This document shows, piece after piece, positions 1-47,000 of a stretch of 64,000 nt of DNA (position 1 is its first letter; every line of letters begins with the position of its first letter). Under the pieces are notes generated by a model that was not told the DNA's origin, did no database searches, and worked only from the letters and a program-made list of their open reading frames with translations. The stretch lies in the NCBI GenBank assembly GCA_949825025.1, contig OX463781.1, positions 24,939,047 through 25,003,046 of the forward strand, read 5' to 3'. Position numbers and translations under genes: made by a program. This stretch comes from Siphlonurus alternatus (taxonomy: Eukaryota; Arthropoda; Insecta; Ephemeroptera; Siphlonuridae).

Positions 1-1694
1 CAATGTTTTAAATACATGTAATATAATTATTAAAAACAACGTAAGCTATTATCAAATTATCAATAAATTAAAGTTATTAAATTTAAAACAAAATAAAACT
101 TTCTCTATATGAATAATATTTACTACTTTTTGTAATAATATTTTTCTTATTAATACATAATTTGTGTCAACCAAATGTTATTAATAATTCAATTAAAATT
201 TGTTCTATATTTTCTTCTTATTCTGTATAATGACTCAAATAATATTTCAATTTTAAATTATGCTGTAAATTACATTATTTTTGTGCTGTAGAAAATAATT
301 ACTGCTGAGCGCTGCCTCTTATGTGTATACTTTGCTGCTAATAATAATATTTTATATTTTTCTTTCAGACTTCGCGACGCTTCTTTACAAAATATTTAAC
401 ATTTTCAAAACAATATATTTTTTTACACTATCATCAGCTGCAATAATTAATAATAACAATATACTTAAACATTATGCCATGCTCTGACACCCCTTTTCTC
501 CCCACATAATAAGAACTTTCGTAATTAGACCCTGTAGCACTAAATCCTAAACCAAATTGTGGCGTGTTTTCTACCCTGTGTATAATTAACCAATGGCTGT
601 TCGTCTTTTCTAACCCTAGCAATTAACTCGGCCCATGATTGGCTCTCGCTGTGCAGGGCAAAGCAAGCTTGTAATATAATGGTAAGGTGCTACCAAGTTT
701 AATATTAATATATAGTGCTTAATATTTTTAAAGTTATTAAAATAAAATTTAAAACAATATATTTCTATTCCTTGCATATAGTTCACTGATGTAACAAATA
801 TTTAATTAGTGTATTTTTTCAGATGTATTATACAGTACATTAGAATATTTATTTTAGATCTTAGCAGTAGAGTTATCATCATGTCATAAAATTGTTGTAC
901 CTTTTTCTACTTTTTAAGCTTTATCTTCAAAATAATTGTAATTAGTTTTAAAAACATTTTAAAATAAATAAAAATAAATCAATTATATATGTCAATTTCA
1001 AAATAAAATCATCGTAAATTGAACAAAAAAAATTAATATTAAACAAATTTGAAATAGGTTAAAGTTAGAAATAATTTTATAATGTGATACATGAAAGTGA
1101 ACAAAATTGTAGACTTCTGACATTTTTCATTTTACTCTGATAAGCACATCAAAAAATATTAACAGGGAAATTCTACTGCGTATTTTTAGCATCAACTTTT
1201 GTTTCATTCTACATCAATTTATATAATTTAATACATTCCAAAAAGCTGATTTCTTTCTCAATCTGCTAAAAATAATACATAATACAAATGGGTCAGCTGA
1301 GATCATAATTAGCATAATAGTTGCAAATTGAAAAGCAGCAAATATTAAAACTTCAATTCAGTGCTTGGTCGAATCCACGAAGAGCCGCGGGAACTTGTAA
1401 CTTGTACATTCACTTGTAACCATTTTCCTTGAAAAAATTAAAAAAAAATAGTAAAATAAATTTCCTTATAGTTTTCTTTAGTGTGCAAATATTCATGAGA
1501 AAGAGAATTATTTTAATTTTCTTTACACAGATTTAGTTATCTGTTGACTTACGATTTTTAATTTTATAATTCTTATGATCAAGTCATCCTCAATGCTTTC
1601 ATGGATCACCTTATAAAACTGCACATATCTGCGCGTTGCGCTTTGCAGACATGCACATATTCGTGAAGTTACATGGTGCTCTCGTTCTCCACAG
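1..1694. other. AT-rich non-coding stretch, probably obscurin intron
   Basis: I see no supportable gene here. The sequence is very AT-rich with no long open frame, and no stretch resembles an Ig-coding exon. The first recognisable exon of the obscurin gene begins at 1695 in phase (it needs one upstream base to complete its first codon), so this stretch is most simply the intron before that exon. The 5' end of the intron is not visible. Confidence 0.55.
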
Positions 1695-35322
<33,628 letters not shown>

Positions 35323-37380
35323 TTATAAGCAACCCTCATCTTCCTCTGTTCTCCGCGATCTATTTAAGTTTAGTAGTCTCAATACAAAATGCTACTTCAA
35401 ACATCTATTAATTTATATTAGCTCCAATTTTACATTCCTACAATCAAATTTAATTAAAAATTAATTAAATTTGATCAGTAGGTAAATATTAATATAATTA
35501 TGCTAATATTTTAACAACTTTTATGTTAAGGGTAAGGTAACGCCACTAATGTTAACAAAAGTCCCTCACACAAAAAATCTGAAAAAAATTTAAAATGTTC
35601 TCCTCTACACCCCCTATCAGCAGCTAAAATATCAGGTATACAAATTCGATCTAATTTTTGAGTTATGAATTTTTAAAGTTGACTAATTTAACATGGAAGT
35701 TCCATTTCTCCATGTTAAAGTAGTCAACTTTAAAAATTCATAACTCAAAAACTCGATCGAATTTGTATACCTGATATTTTAGCTACTGATGGGGAGTGTA
35801 GAGGAGAACATTTTAAATTTTTTTCAGAATTTTTGTGTGAGAGATTTTTTTTAACAATGGTGGCGTTACCTTACCCTTAAAAAAATTAAGTTTAAATTAT
35901 GTATGCATGAGGAAATTTTGAATTGCAATTAATTACAGTACATTATTTAAGAAAGCTGTATCATTGAAAAATAAATTTTTCATACAATATTATTTTTGTC
36001 TTATATATGTCAGGAATCTCTTAAAAGGAGGTTAAAATTTTCCTAATATTTCCTTGTTTTGGGTGAAGAAAGTTTTGATAAAAAAAAATGTAAGAATAAA
36101 ATGACTATTTAGCACCTTTTTTTAAAGAACATTTTTTTTTTCTTTTTTGAAGCAAATGTGCTATTTAGTCAAATATATATTATATTGTTTACCATAAAAT
36201 GTTATTGTTGACTGCATGTCTAGAAAAATATACTGAAAGAGAATTTGTAATATTTAAATTTTATTGTTAAATATTTGTAGAAAATGTAAATTATAAATTA
36301 CCTATTGTATAATAAAATTATTTTCCTCGTGTACAGTACATGGGGAAAAATATGTATAAAAAATTAAAGTATACATAAAGTATAAATGTGATTTTTTTCA
36401 ATATAGAAAAACAAAAACTAATTATAAAATAGGTGTACTAATTCTCTTATGAAATTTTGTTGAACAAAACTGACCTAGCTGTCTGATGCAGTCACTGTGA
36501 AGTCTGTTTGTTTTTGTTCCTGATTTGCAAAATATGATGTAAATAAAAAGAAAACTCTAAATTCCGACTTTTTTTCCTTCTCATCTAAAAATGAGTAAGA
36601 CCATGACTAAAACCCCAGCTAGTAAATCATGTTTTTCTAATATCTAAATATTTAAAAAAAATATATAAAATTCAATATGATGGCAATCAAGAATTATTAT
36701 AAGCACACAAAAAAAATGCTGCAGGGAATTTTCCTGAACTCATAAACATGTATCTTAATTTGAGAGTGAATTAAATACCTATTTGACCTTTTCACAGCAT
36801 TAATTAAGGACATGGTTAGCCTTGTTCCTTGTTTCAGTATAATATGGCTTCATTAAGGGGATTGGGTGCAGAAATCTAGTTTTTTGCTCAATTTGCGTCG
36901 CTCTAGCTCCTGTTCTATTAAATTTAAAATTACTTGAATTTTTTTTCGCAAACAAAACATACTTCGGAACGATATTTGTTTATTAAAACTCAATTAATTG
37001 CATCACATTTTTAATTAAAATTAATCAAAAATGGCTCTGGCCGAAAATATGATGCATCTTTGGGATGTGATCGTGTCTACAAAATATTACTATTTTTGAA
37101 AACATATTTTTTTTCAGATTCTTTAATACTTCTTTTAGCGCACAATTTTGGAATTTTTTGGAAAAATAAAGTTTTTAGCCCGCATTATTTTTTCGCGTAT
37201 ATAGTTCTATTTTCGCTATATTTATAACAAGGAAATAAAATACATGCCATGATTTTAAACACTATTTAGTAAAATTGTGCACTAGATATAGCCAAGTATA
37301 GTTGAAATAATAATAAAAAAATACGATCATGTTGATATTGGACGCAGGATCAATTCCCAAGTTTTTATCCTATTTGCCCT
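35323..37380. other. Obscurin 3' UTR and AT-rich spacer
   Basis: AT-rich non-coding sequence after the obscurin stop codon, containing the foldback at 35526-35880. AATAAA-type polyadenylation signals on the + strand occur at several places (for example near 35969, 36310 and 36541), and I cannot tell which is used. No other gene is visible. Confidence 0.5.
35526..35880. mobile_element. TTAA-flanked foldback element, family C copy 2
   Basis: The same element as 30719-31073 with few differences: ends TTAAGGGTAAGGTAACGCCA and GGCGTTACCTTACCCTTAA, central CATGGAAGTTCCATTTCTCC. Because it begins about 200 bp after the obscurin stop codon, it probably lies in the 3' UTR and would form a long hairpin in the mRNA. 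Confidence 0.87.
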
Positions 37381-37414
37381 GTGTATAATGGCATTTTGGT
37401 GGCTAGAGGCGCGT

Positions 37415-37850
37415 CAATCGCAGAGCGACTGCAAGAAGGCTACAGTTAGGAGGTGCCACGCTCCGTGCTGCCCCCAAGCGGATAACGCAGAACTAGCAAA
37501 TGCAGATGACAGTCTGATATCTGAAACAGATTTTGTCCGCGAAAAATTCAAACGATGGAACTATAAAAGCCAGCAAAAGTCTTATTTACAGTACAAATGT
37601 GGGTAAAATTGTGATAGAAATAAACTCTACGTTAAATTCTGAAGAAAATAGACTTAATTTAAAAGAATTTTAATGGATCATCGGCCCGATGTTAACGGAT
37701 TTAATTTACACCGTTTGAATTTTTCGCGGACAAAATCTGTTTCAGAAATCAGACTGTCATCTGCATACGCTAGTTCTGCGCTATCCGCTTGAGGGCAGCA
37801 CGGAGCGTGGCACCTCCTAACTGTAGCCTTCTTGAGCGACTGCGATGCTT
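37415..37850. repeat. Large palindrome with arms of about 140 bp
   Basis: The left arm (37415-37560) includes GGCTACAGTTAGGAGGTGCC, CACGCTCCGTGCTGCCC and TTTTGTCCGCGAAAAATTC. The right arm (37710-37850) carries their complements GAATTTTTCGCGGACAAAA, GGGCAGCACGGAGCGTGG and GGCACCTCCTAACTGTAGCC. The spacer is about 150 bp. The arms are GC-richer than the surroundings and differ at only a few positions. It looks like a foldback DNA element; ends and target duplication were not resolved. Confidence 0.75.
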
Positions 37851-38102
37851 GAGCCGAGGTAGCGATGTCTTTCTACTTCTTTGTAAGCAACCTTGACTGC
37901 TACGCGGCAGGGGAGGGGGAGCAAACAACAAGCAAATAGCGCTTGAATGGAAATGACCATAGGCGGGAAAGGGTGAAGGAACTCTGTAAACTCACATTCA
38001 TTAGGGAATAATTTGACGTCATGCGACCCTTCATTTAGTATTATATTGTAGAAAAATGAAAATGGTTCGTGACGTCAAGTTATTTCTAAATGAATAATAT
38101 GA

Positions 38103-40595
38103 ATCAGGGACCAAATACCCCCGGACCAAATATCCCCGCCCGGACCGGACGAAATACCCCCGGGCGAAATACCCCCGGACGAAATATCCCCGGACGAAAT
38201 ACTCCCGGACGAAATACCCCCTTGTAAGTGGAGAGGGGCGGGCGACCAACACGGGAGGGGAAGTTGACTTTATTTATAAAATTTTCACAACAAATATATA
38301 TCATATATAATATTCAAAGTATATTATTTATAGTTAATAAATTTGTGCCGCAAATAAACGATTTTTGTATATATATGCTATGCTTACTTTGATTGTGCGG
38401 CAATTATAAATTGTCTCAGCGTTTTGCAGCAAGATTTTGAAGTTTTTTAAACGATTTTAGGTTTGTAAACCTAGGTATGTGCCCCTAGCGATTTGAGCAA
38501 AGCCCGAAATTAACAAATATTTCGGGCTTTGCTCATTTAAATTTGAACATTTCTAGAAGTGCTCAAATCGAAAAAAGCAATCCCCGACGAGAAGTTTTAT
38601 TTCGGGGTTTGCTCCTTTAAATTTGCTCATTTCTAAAAGTGCCCAACTCGAAAAAAGCCACCCCGACGAGAATTTTTATTTCAGGCTTTGCTCACTGTTT
38701 TGATCATTTCTAGAAGTGCAAATGAAAAATAATAGCTGGAAATTGCGCCGTATTATAGCAATAAATAATAAAATAATGTAAATTTAATAATATTTTAATT
38801 ATATCACTTTTTTAATTTATTGATAAACATACAAATTAAACATTAATAGCGTGTATAGTATTTTTTTTATTAAAACATTTCTTTCTGTTTTATTCAAGTC
38901 ATATTGAAAACATACGATTTTTTCACACTGAGAGACACTTTCAATTTTTTTTATTGTTATCATTTTTTTATAACTAAAGGTATGATTACAATTTATATAC
39001 TCTAGCAATGAATTCCAGGTAGCAGATGAATAATTTCTAAGTTCAGATGACGTACCACACATGACAAAGAAAAGAGCGTCTCAGATCAGCAGCAGCATTA
39101 GCAAATTCAAAGCAAGGTTTTGTGTTTTGCAATGCAACTATAAGAAAGGTTGTCAATCTAAAACATGTTGTGCAAAGAAAAAATTTAGATGAAATTTATA
39201 ATGCCATGATAGTAATCCCTGCAAAAATAAGTCAAGTTCAGGTAATAATAAGATCAGGTAATAATCAGGTATAATATTTATTTATTTTAAATTAATAGGT
39301 TTGGTACTATCTTGAGAAGCTCTGTGCTTCTTAGCAAGTTCTGTAAATTAAGTTAATAATTTATAATATATCAGCTGTAAAAAAAAAATATTTAAATTAA
39401 CTAACATAAAATATTAATATAAAAAGTGTGACAAAATCGTATTTTTCAGTATGACTTGAATAAAACAGAAAGCAATATTTTAATAAAAAAATAATATACA
39501 CGCTAATGCTAAATTTGTATTTTTGTTACTTAATTAAAAAAGTGATGTATGTAATTAAAATATTATTAAATTCGCAATATTTTATTATTTTAATTATTTA
39601 TTACAAATTATTACTATAATACGGCACAATTTCCAATTATTACTTTTCACTTTACTTTGAGCACTTCTAGAAATGATCAAAACAGTGAGCAAAAAGCCCG
39701 AAATAAAACTTCTCGTCAGAGTTTGTATTTTTCGAGTTGAGCACTTCTAGAAATGATCAAATTTAAATGAGTAAATTTAAGCCCGGAATAAAACTTCTCG
39801 TCGGGGTTTCCTTTTTTCGATTTGAGCACTTCTAGAAATGTTCAAATTTATATGAGCAAAGCCCACAATATTTGTTAATTTCGGGCTTTGCTCAAGTCGC
39901 TAGGGGCACACCTAGATGTGCGCATTGAATTCGGGCTTTGGTGCCAACATATATAAATAGAAAAGGAAGGAATAAATAAGGAAATAAATAGAACAACAAG
40001 TAAATTAAGTTTCTTCAGGAGGGGACACATGCTACGTTAAGTGTTCACGGCACCTATAGCACCGGGGGACCAAAAACAATAAAAAATATTGCAGTTTTAA
40101 TTTTTAGACCTATACCAATCGAATCAGAATTAAAAAAATACACTACAAAAACTTACTTAAATTTTTTTTTTAAGTAAAAAATTATATAGGGACGATTTTG
40201 AAAATTTTTGGTAAAAAAAAATCTAAAAAAAATGCAATATAAACACTTATAATTAACATGCATAAAATTTATCGTATCAAAATATATTACACATTAATTT
40301 TAATTTGATATGAATGATATATGATACATTAATGCAAAATCTATTGGCCTAACGTTACTAACTTCCTTCTTTAATACGACGCGTGTGACGTCAGACAAAC
40401 GACAGAAAAACAGACTTTATAAATAAAGTCAACTTCCCCTCCCGTGTTGGTCACCCGCCCCTCTCCACTTACAAGGGGGTATTTCGTCCGGGGGTATTTC
40501 GTCCGGGAGTATTTCGTCCGGGGGTATTTCGTCCGGTCCGGGCGGGGATATTTTGTCCGGGGGTATTTCGTCCGGGGGTATTTGGTCCGCTTACC
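38103..40595. mobile_element. Foldback-like transposon, 2.5 kb, tandem subrepeats in long inverted ends
   Basis: Flanked by identical 11-bp direct repeats GAATAATATGA (38092-38102 and 40596-40606). Each end carries several tandem copies of a 16-17 nt unit, GGGGGTATTTCGTCCG on the right and its complement on the left, followed by matching sequence (TTACAAGGGG, CTCCCGTGTTGGTC, AAGTCAACTTCCCCTCCC). Further in, 38470-38950 and 39425-39930 are also mutually inverted, with repeated GAGCAAAGCCCGAAAT blocks, so the arms are close to 1 kb each. Long inverted ends with internal tandem repeats resemble Drosophila FB/Galileo elements (P superfamily, shorter TSD); an 11-bp duplication also fits MULE elements. 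The centre holds a Cys-rich remnant. Confidence 0.85.
39112..39234 (+). pseudogene. Cys-rich remnant in centre of the Foldback-like element
   Basis: Reading GCA AGG TTT at 39112 onward gives RFCVLQCNYKKGCQSKTCC followed by basic residues, then a stop, and in the same frame a second stop and CHDSNPCKNK. The Cys spacing and the closing C-H pair resemble the Cys-rich C-terminal segment found in some transposon integrase-like proteins (Ginger/KRBA2-like). Two in-frame stops and the small size mark it as a dead fragment. The assignment rests on pattern memory only. Confidence 0.35.
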
Positions 40596-42129
40596 GAATA
40601 ATATGACTGCAGCAAGAACGTGCAGTATGCCCTAAAATTTCTTTTAAAGAGATAATAAAATAACCCTTATGTATACTTCATACACACAAAAGTTCCTGCT
40701 TCTTCCGAGAATCCGAGCTTACATTGCTTACAATTAGTTGCAATGCTAGGCGGCCAGAAAGGTCCAGAGAGTAGGTCAGTTATCGTCACATCTCTCATTC
40801 GTAAACAAGCGAAATATAGTTATAATGTACGTAGCTTTGTATATAAAATTATTGCTCCAAAATTTGAAGGAATTTATGATTTCTTAATTAAATGGGTAGT
40901 AAACGTGCTAGAAGAGTGGAAAAAGGAAGTAAAAAAAGAAAAAAATCAAAAGCAAATGTGCTACGATGGGAAGTTATGAAGAACAAGGCGGCAAAAAAAA
41001 GAAGAAGGAACTGTAAATACTACAAATGTGCTACCCCAAGAACTCTCATCTTACAGCGATGAAATTGCGAGTTCAGTTGACACCTCATCAGTGCAAAGTG
41101 TTGTGATTGCGCAATCTCTATCTCTATCCATATTTATTTTTCAGACATGGGACGATCAGATGATCGAGGAGATGAAAAAGGCAGGCAGGAAGGCGCGTTT
41201 TATCAGTATTTTCTTTCAATTCCCCTAAATATTTAGCAGTTTGAAATTATTATTTTTTTACTCATTAATAGTCGAGAATTACACGTTTTAATTAAAAATG
41301 TAAAAATAATTAGAACAGCCTTCTAAACAATATTATGTTTAGGATTATTCGTTTTAAATCCATATTAAATTATTTTTTAAATAAATAATTATATAAAGAA
41401 TAAATAGAGAATAGTCATTATCCAGGAAATAAGTATAAAGGCTGATAAAAAATGTAAAATTCTATCACAATAAGACCAATACTTCTCTACACATTTTTTT
41501 TTCCATGTATTATAATGCGATTGCTCACTAATCAATAATAAAAAAAATGTATATTTAAACATGTATATTTGGTGGTGTAACATTATGTTAGGATATAAAT
41601 GAGAAAAACAGAAAATTTTACCCCACTTTTTCTTAATTGTGTGTTTTTTTTTTTTTTTTTTAAGTTTTTAACCTAAATAATGTAAGTAATTTTTAGCTTC
41701 ATACAGAAAAAAATAAAAGAAGTATAGGTCATGTTTATTATTAATTATTATGCACAATATTCTAACTAAAATTTTTACAATATTCACTACATTTTGGTTT
41801 GACATAGTTATAGTTTCAGAGCATCCTTGTATTTTTATTATCCTAGCCGGATAGAGAAAGAGAAGTGAGTAGACAATGCAACTCTCTTTGCTTGCTTGCT
41901 GCTGCTCTCCCCACTCCTACTAGCAGGTAGTGACCGCAGTGTGGGTGAGTTCTACAGCTCACACTTCCCTGCCGTATACAACCATACTGCCAGCACCCTC
42001 TACTGCCCATTGCTAAGGAACCGCGGCGCACCCTATCGTCTTAACAAAATTTTGTTTCAGCAGTAATATAAATATTAAGAGATAATATATAGCTATTGAA
42101 AAGGAACCACTCACCCACTCGTAGAGTAA

Positions 42130-43265
42130 AGTCACTCTTACCCATTCAGCGGCAACGATATAGCTAGGGAAATCAATGCAAAAGATGAATTATTCACTCT
42201 AGCTGCAACCCTGCGACAATTTTACTTCTGGAATTTTGAAATTTTACCAGGGCAGTCTTTTGATAGTATTTGTCAAATAACCTGAAAGGCTTTTTTTTTT
42301 GTGACATTCATACAGACTGAGGACTGAGCTACTTCTTCTTCTTCTTTGAATTTTATTGGCCAAGGATTAGGATAAATCAAGAGGCCAGAGTGCTATATAA
42401 TATATATATATATATTATATTATATATATATATATAGAGATTATATACTATATATAGTCTTGATTAAAGCTTATTGTCTTTGTTATAATTCAACTACGTA
42501 TGTTATAGTGTCTCTTAGTTGATAAGGATGGATGAAAGATGGTATATGTATAAAACACCCAACTTTGTAGGATTATGGGGTGTGGTGTGAAGGAATGTAA
42601 GGTGATGATGCAGGTGCCAACATGAAAGGTGAAAGAATGCAGGGAATTTGATTCCAGCTTTTGTGTCTGTTCCGAAGGACACAAACGTACCTAAGTAAGT
42701 AAGGGCTAGTTCGATTATGAGGGATGAGGCGAAGATGCTCGTGATTATGGAATTGAGTATCTTGGAAGGGTAAAAAATAATCAAGAAGATTAAGAATAGA
42801 AAGGAAAAGGAAATTATTAGGAGAGGTGAGACACTCAATGCAGAGCTACACGATGTAACAGCACTTCACTCATGGCCGTATGTTGCAGACAACCTATCTT
42901 GGAAAAATCAGACAATTATCCGAGAATTTTAATGTTAATTAGTAAATAATCCACGGATAATCCTCGGATAGGTGGCTGCAACTTACGGCCATCAGAGGCC
43001 AAGACGCAGCTCCTACAGACTGAGCCCATTGAGGAGCAAAATTTTAACATGGTTTTCCTATACTACAATTTTGCTTCTCTTGCTACTGTAATGACTCAGT
43101 CTGTGTGCCTGCTATCAACAAAATTCTTTAGGCTATGTGACAAATATTATCAAGACTGCCCTGGTAAAATTTCAAAATACAGTACCAGAAGTAAAATTGT
43201 TGCCATGGTTGCAGCTAGAGTGAACCTATTTTTTGCAATGATTTTCCTATATTGTCGCTGCTGAA
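42130..43265. repeat. Inverted repeat pair flanking about 0.85 kb
   Basis: The left arm at about 42140-42280 includes GAATTATTCACTCTAGCTGC, ACAATTTTACTTCTGG and TTTTACCAGGGCAGTCTT. The right arm at about 43115-43265 carries AAGACTGCCCTGGTAAAA, CCAGAAGTAAAATTGTTGCC and GCAGCTAGAGTGAAC. Between them lies a second inverted pair (CTCATGGCCGTATGTTGCAG at 42870 and GCTGCAACTTACGGCCATCA at 42970) with its own hairpin (TCCGAG...CTCGGA). It looks like a DNA transposon with another nested in it. Confidence 0.6.
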
Positions 43266-43905
43266 TGTGTAAAACCTAAAATAGGAGCTTTTTCTAGAAG
43301 TCGCAAAACCAGTAACGCCCTCTCTGATTGGCCGTGACGTCACTGAGCCAAACCCCTTCCACTTACATAGCCTGGCTCTGCCAGGGTTAAAAGTTGCGAC
43401 TTCTGTTTAGGCGCAAAACAAAAAGCTCGTATTTTCAGCCTAAGAGTGACGTCATAGGTGCTTTTTCATCAGCTATTATCTGATATTTGTGCTGCTGAAC
43501 ATTTTTTTTTCATGCAGCCATATTATACTGAAGCAAAGCTAACCATGCACTTAATACTGTGGAAAGGTTGTAGGGCCTTTAAGAGTTATATTATTAATAT
43601 ATTTCATCAAGATTGCATCATGACTGTGATCACATTAATTAAATTTTTATTAATTATAGAATTACTAAGGTCTCTTTTTTCCAACGCATAACCCGTCCAT
43701 CGTTGAAACACAGGCAGGGGGAAAGAAGGATGCAGAAAGTACCCACGATTTATGGAATTTATTTTCATGGAATTGTATGTCGGTTGCAGGCACAGAAGTT
43801 AAAAATAGTATGAAAATAATAAAACACTGTGTTAACAATATAGTATAATAACTACATAAAATTAATTAAGTAAACACTGAATTTACCATTTACAATGTAA
43901 TTTGT

Positions 43906-43911
43906 TTTATT
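43906..43911 (-). terminator. Candidate EXOSC1 polyadenylation signal
   Basis: AATAAA on the minus strand (TTTATT on +), about 190 bp beyond the EXOSC1 stop codon. The AT-rich context makes chance occurrence likely, so this is only the nearest plausible signal. Confidence 0.35.
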
Positions 43912-44099
43912 TCATATAAATAAGCAATACAGTACAACAATCTTTCTCTTAACTTCCATATATTATGTTAAATCAAGAAATTGGAATCTATACAAAATCA
44001 TTTTTGTATCAAGGATTGTTTTAAGGATGTGAAAATGAATAAATAAAAATCATGTATGTACTGATAAAAAAAGTCAATCACTTACCCCAAGAGGGTTTA

Positions 44100-47000
44100 T
44101 CATGAGGAGGGCTGTGTGTTGTTTGTAACCATATCTCCAGGCATGTCAATGTTCTCAGGAATCACCTTGGCCACCTTGCGTAGTCGCTTGGAGTAGGTCA
44201 CGGGACACTGCATCTCTGTCCAGCTGACTGGCACCATTGCCACCCCTGCAGCACAAAAACATAGTTTACAGGAGGAGAATCCTCATGCAAGAAAATGATA
44301 ATCATAACAACTCCCTTGCACAATTTATTTTTATTACTGATATCATAAAAGACTAAGAAAAAATTAATTTCTTTAAGTAACAAAATAATTTAGTTGCGTA
44401 AAATAATGAAAATCCAAAGACAAATGAGATGTGACAAAAAGTAGGAATCCTGAACAAACTTTTCAATTAAATTTGCAAAACTTCCTTCAACAATTATACA
44501 TACATACTGTATTTAAATACATAGTTTTAATATTTACTGCTGTATACAATACAGTACCAAAAAGACTTGCACAACAGGTAAAATAATTGAAAAAGAGGGA
44601 AATAAACTGCAGGTGGAAGTATAAAAAAGTAAGTCACCTGCATCACTGTGGGCAATCACCACCCCAAGCTCGTTCTCTGCAGTGGACAGCTGGTAAGTGT
44701 GGATGTCCATGATTGGCAACTGCACCAGTTAAGGAAACCAATCCAAGCTCACTCTAATAGACTTCTACAAATTGATTTTACAAATTTAAATTGATTCATT
44801 AAATAAATATCGCTTAGACGATTTTTCATTAAAGAAAACATCACTATACAATACAGCATTTTAAATCCTATCCAGACTATATAATAAAATTATATTACAT
44901 TATTAGAGAATGCATACATGGGTGATTGGAAGGTTTAGCTTGGCCTTCACTGTATTATTAAATTTAAAAAACTTGATAAATATAAAATTCTGCTACTAAT
45001 GTAATAAATTAAATTCTACTGTATACACATAGCAACAACAAGATATGAGCAATAATAGTAAAGGATACAACTCTGGCTAGAACAATGTCTCCTGGAGCAA
45101 AGCACTCATACAGTTTGACACGATCTTTCTCTGTGGCCCGCACATCTTCTTGTCTCAACACTGCACGGTATGGCCTGGAGAGGGTAGTGTCTCCAATACA
45201 CTTAATCTCACACATGCACTGCCGTGGCTTGACAATGAGAATCCGAGCAGTTACAATGTCACCTGGAGATGGAACAATGCTTTGCTCCTTCAAGCTTTGC
45301 ACCTCAACAACACTTGTCTGAAAAAAAAAAAAAAAAAATCCAGTTTATGCATATATTTATACATTTTCAGCTGTACCGTATATATGCATAATACATAGTG
45401 TATATATATAAACTGATAGATTCCAATTATTTTATTACAGAAATCAAAGAAATGTTTAAACTTCCAATGACAGATCAATATTCCAATTTTCTAGCTGTCA
45501 GGAATCAAAAAGCTCAGGATATTCAGGATATTAATCCTGAGTTTTACAGCACTGATGCTATGACATGTAAACATTGGTGTATGCCCCAATTGGATAGATC
45601 CAATGTTAGAAATGTCTTAACTCGCCAAGCTGTTCACGGCTTCCATCATCTAATCTGTAAATCCTCTGGTTATCATAAAGCTGAACAATCCTGTGTATGT
45701 AAATTATGTAATGAATATTGTAGCCAATATCATTTAAATATCTGTAAATCTAGAATTAAACCTATCAGCGATTATGCCAAGGGAGATTTCATATAGTCTA
45801 TATTTTGAATAGCAATTAAGCAATAAGTTTTTCATTCTATTTATTTTCTATGTCATATTTTGTTTTATATATGACAATATATGTGCTTATATATATGATA
45901 TATTATGATGTAACAGGCTGTTAATATCATCTGTTATTTTATTTTATATTTTTTTATTATCATTCTCTATTATTCTGTAACTATTATATTATATAGTTTG
46001 TATGTGTGTTTTATGTGTTCTGTTACAGTGTTATTTTATAATGTATATATATTTATAATATTATGTTGTATGTACACTTTTTGTGTTTAATAAAAGACTA
46101 ATAATATAGTGTATACTGTACGCTGATATCCCATTTTTTGCTACAGGACCGCTCAACAAGATTTGACTGTAGGAACGTGCATATTGCAAAAATTAAAATC
46201 TTCTGAAACAATAAGTCTGTTTGTAAATGCACAATCAGAAAGAATTGATTATTTGTGCTGAACCTTATGTTCTATGTACAGAAGCAGGTTCATCACAAAT
46301 AATTGATTCTTTCTGATCGTGTATTTACGAACAGACCTAATACTGTACATACTCTACATACCTTAGAGTGGTATGCACACAGTATAATTATAAGTATGTA
46401 CTGACTGGGGACTTGGGGACTTAAAAAGTGTTAATGTTTAAACTTCCAACGACAGATCAATATTCCAATTTTATAGCTGTCAGGAATCAAAAAGCTCAGG
46501 ATATTAATCCTGAGTTTTACAGCACTGATGCTATGACATGTAAATATTGGTGTCTGCCCCAATTGGATAGATCCAATGTTAGAAATGTTTTAACTCGCCA
46601 GGCTGTTCACGGCTTCCACTATCTAATTTGTAAATCTTCTGGTTATCATAAAGCTGAACAATCTTGTGTATGTAAATTATGTAATGAATATTGTAGCCAA
46701 TATCATTTAAATATCTGTAAATCTAGAATTAAGTCTATTAGCGATTATGCCAGGGGAGATTTCATATAGTCTATAGATTTTGAATAGCAATGAAGCAATA
46801 AGTTTTTTTTATTCTATCTATTTTCTATGTCATATTTTGTCTTATATATATGTGATTATATATATGATATATTATTATTATGATGTAACAGGCTGTTAGT
46901 ATCATCTGTTATTTTATTTTATATTGTTTTATTATCATTTTCTATTGTTCTATTATTCTGTAACTATTATATATGTTTTGTATGTATGTTTTATGTGTTC

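Larger units (their letters stand above)
40607..44099. other. Intergenic spacer between the Foldback-like element and EXOSC1
   Basis: Contains short open frames that I cannot recognise (for example 40743-40979 and 41028-41228, lysine-rich), an inverted-repeat region at about 41830-43265, a smaller inverted repeat at 43270-43440, and simple sequence at 42395-42440. No conserved domain is visible. The 3' UTR of EXOSC1 occupies the right edge. Confidence 0.5.

Noticed and set aside
38031..38304. Open frames with repeated GYFVR or FRPGV
   Set aside because: They are readings of the tandem subrepeats in the transposon ends, mirrored at 40444-40635.
40743..41228. Two lysine-rich open frames with a TTTTCAG before ACATGGGACG
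   Set aside because: They could be fragments of a transposon gene or one exon of an unseen gene, but no domain, partner exon or conserved phase could be found.
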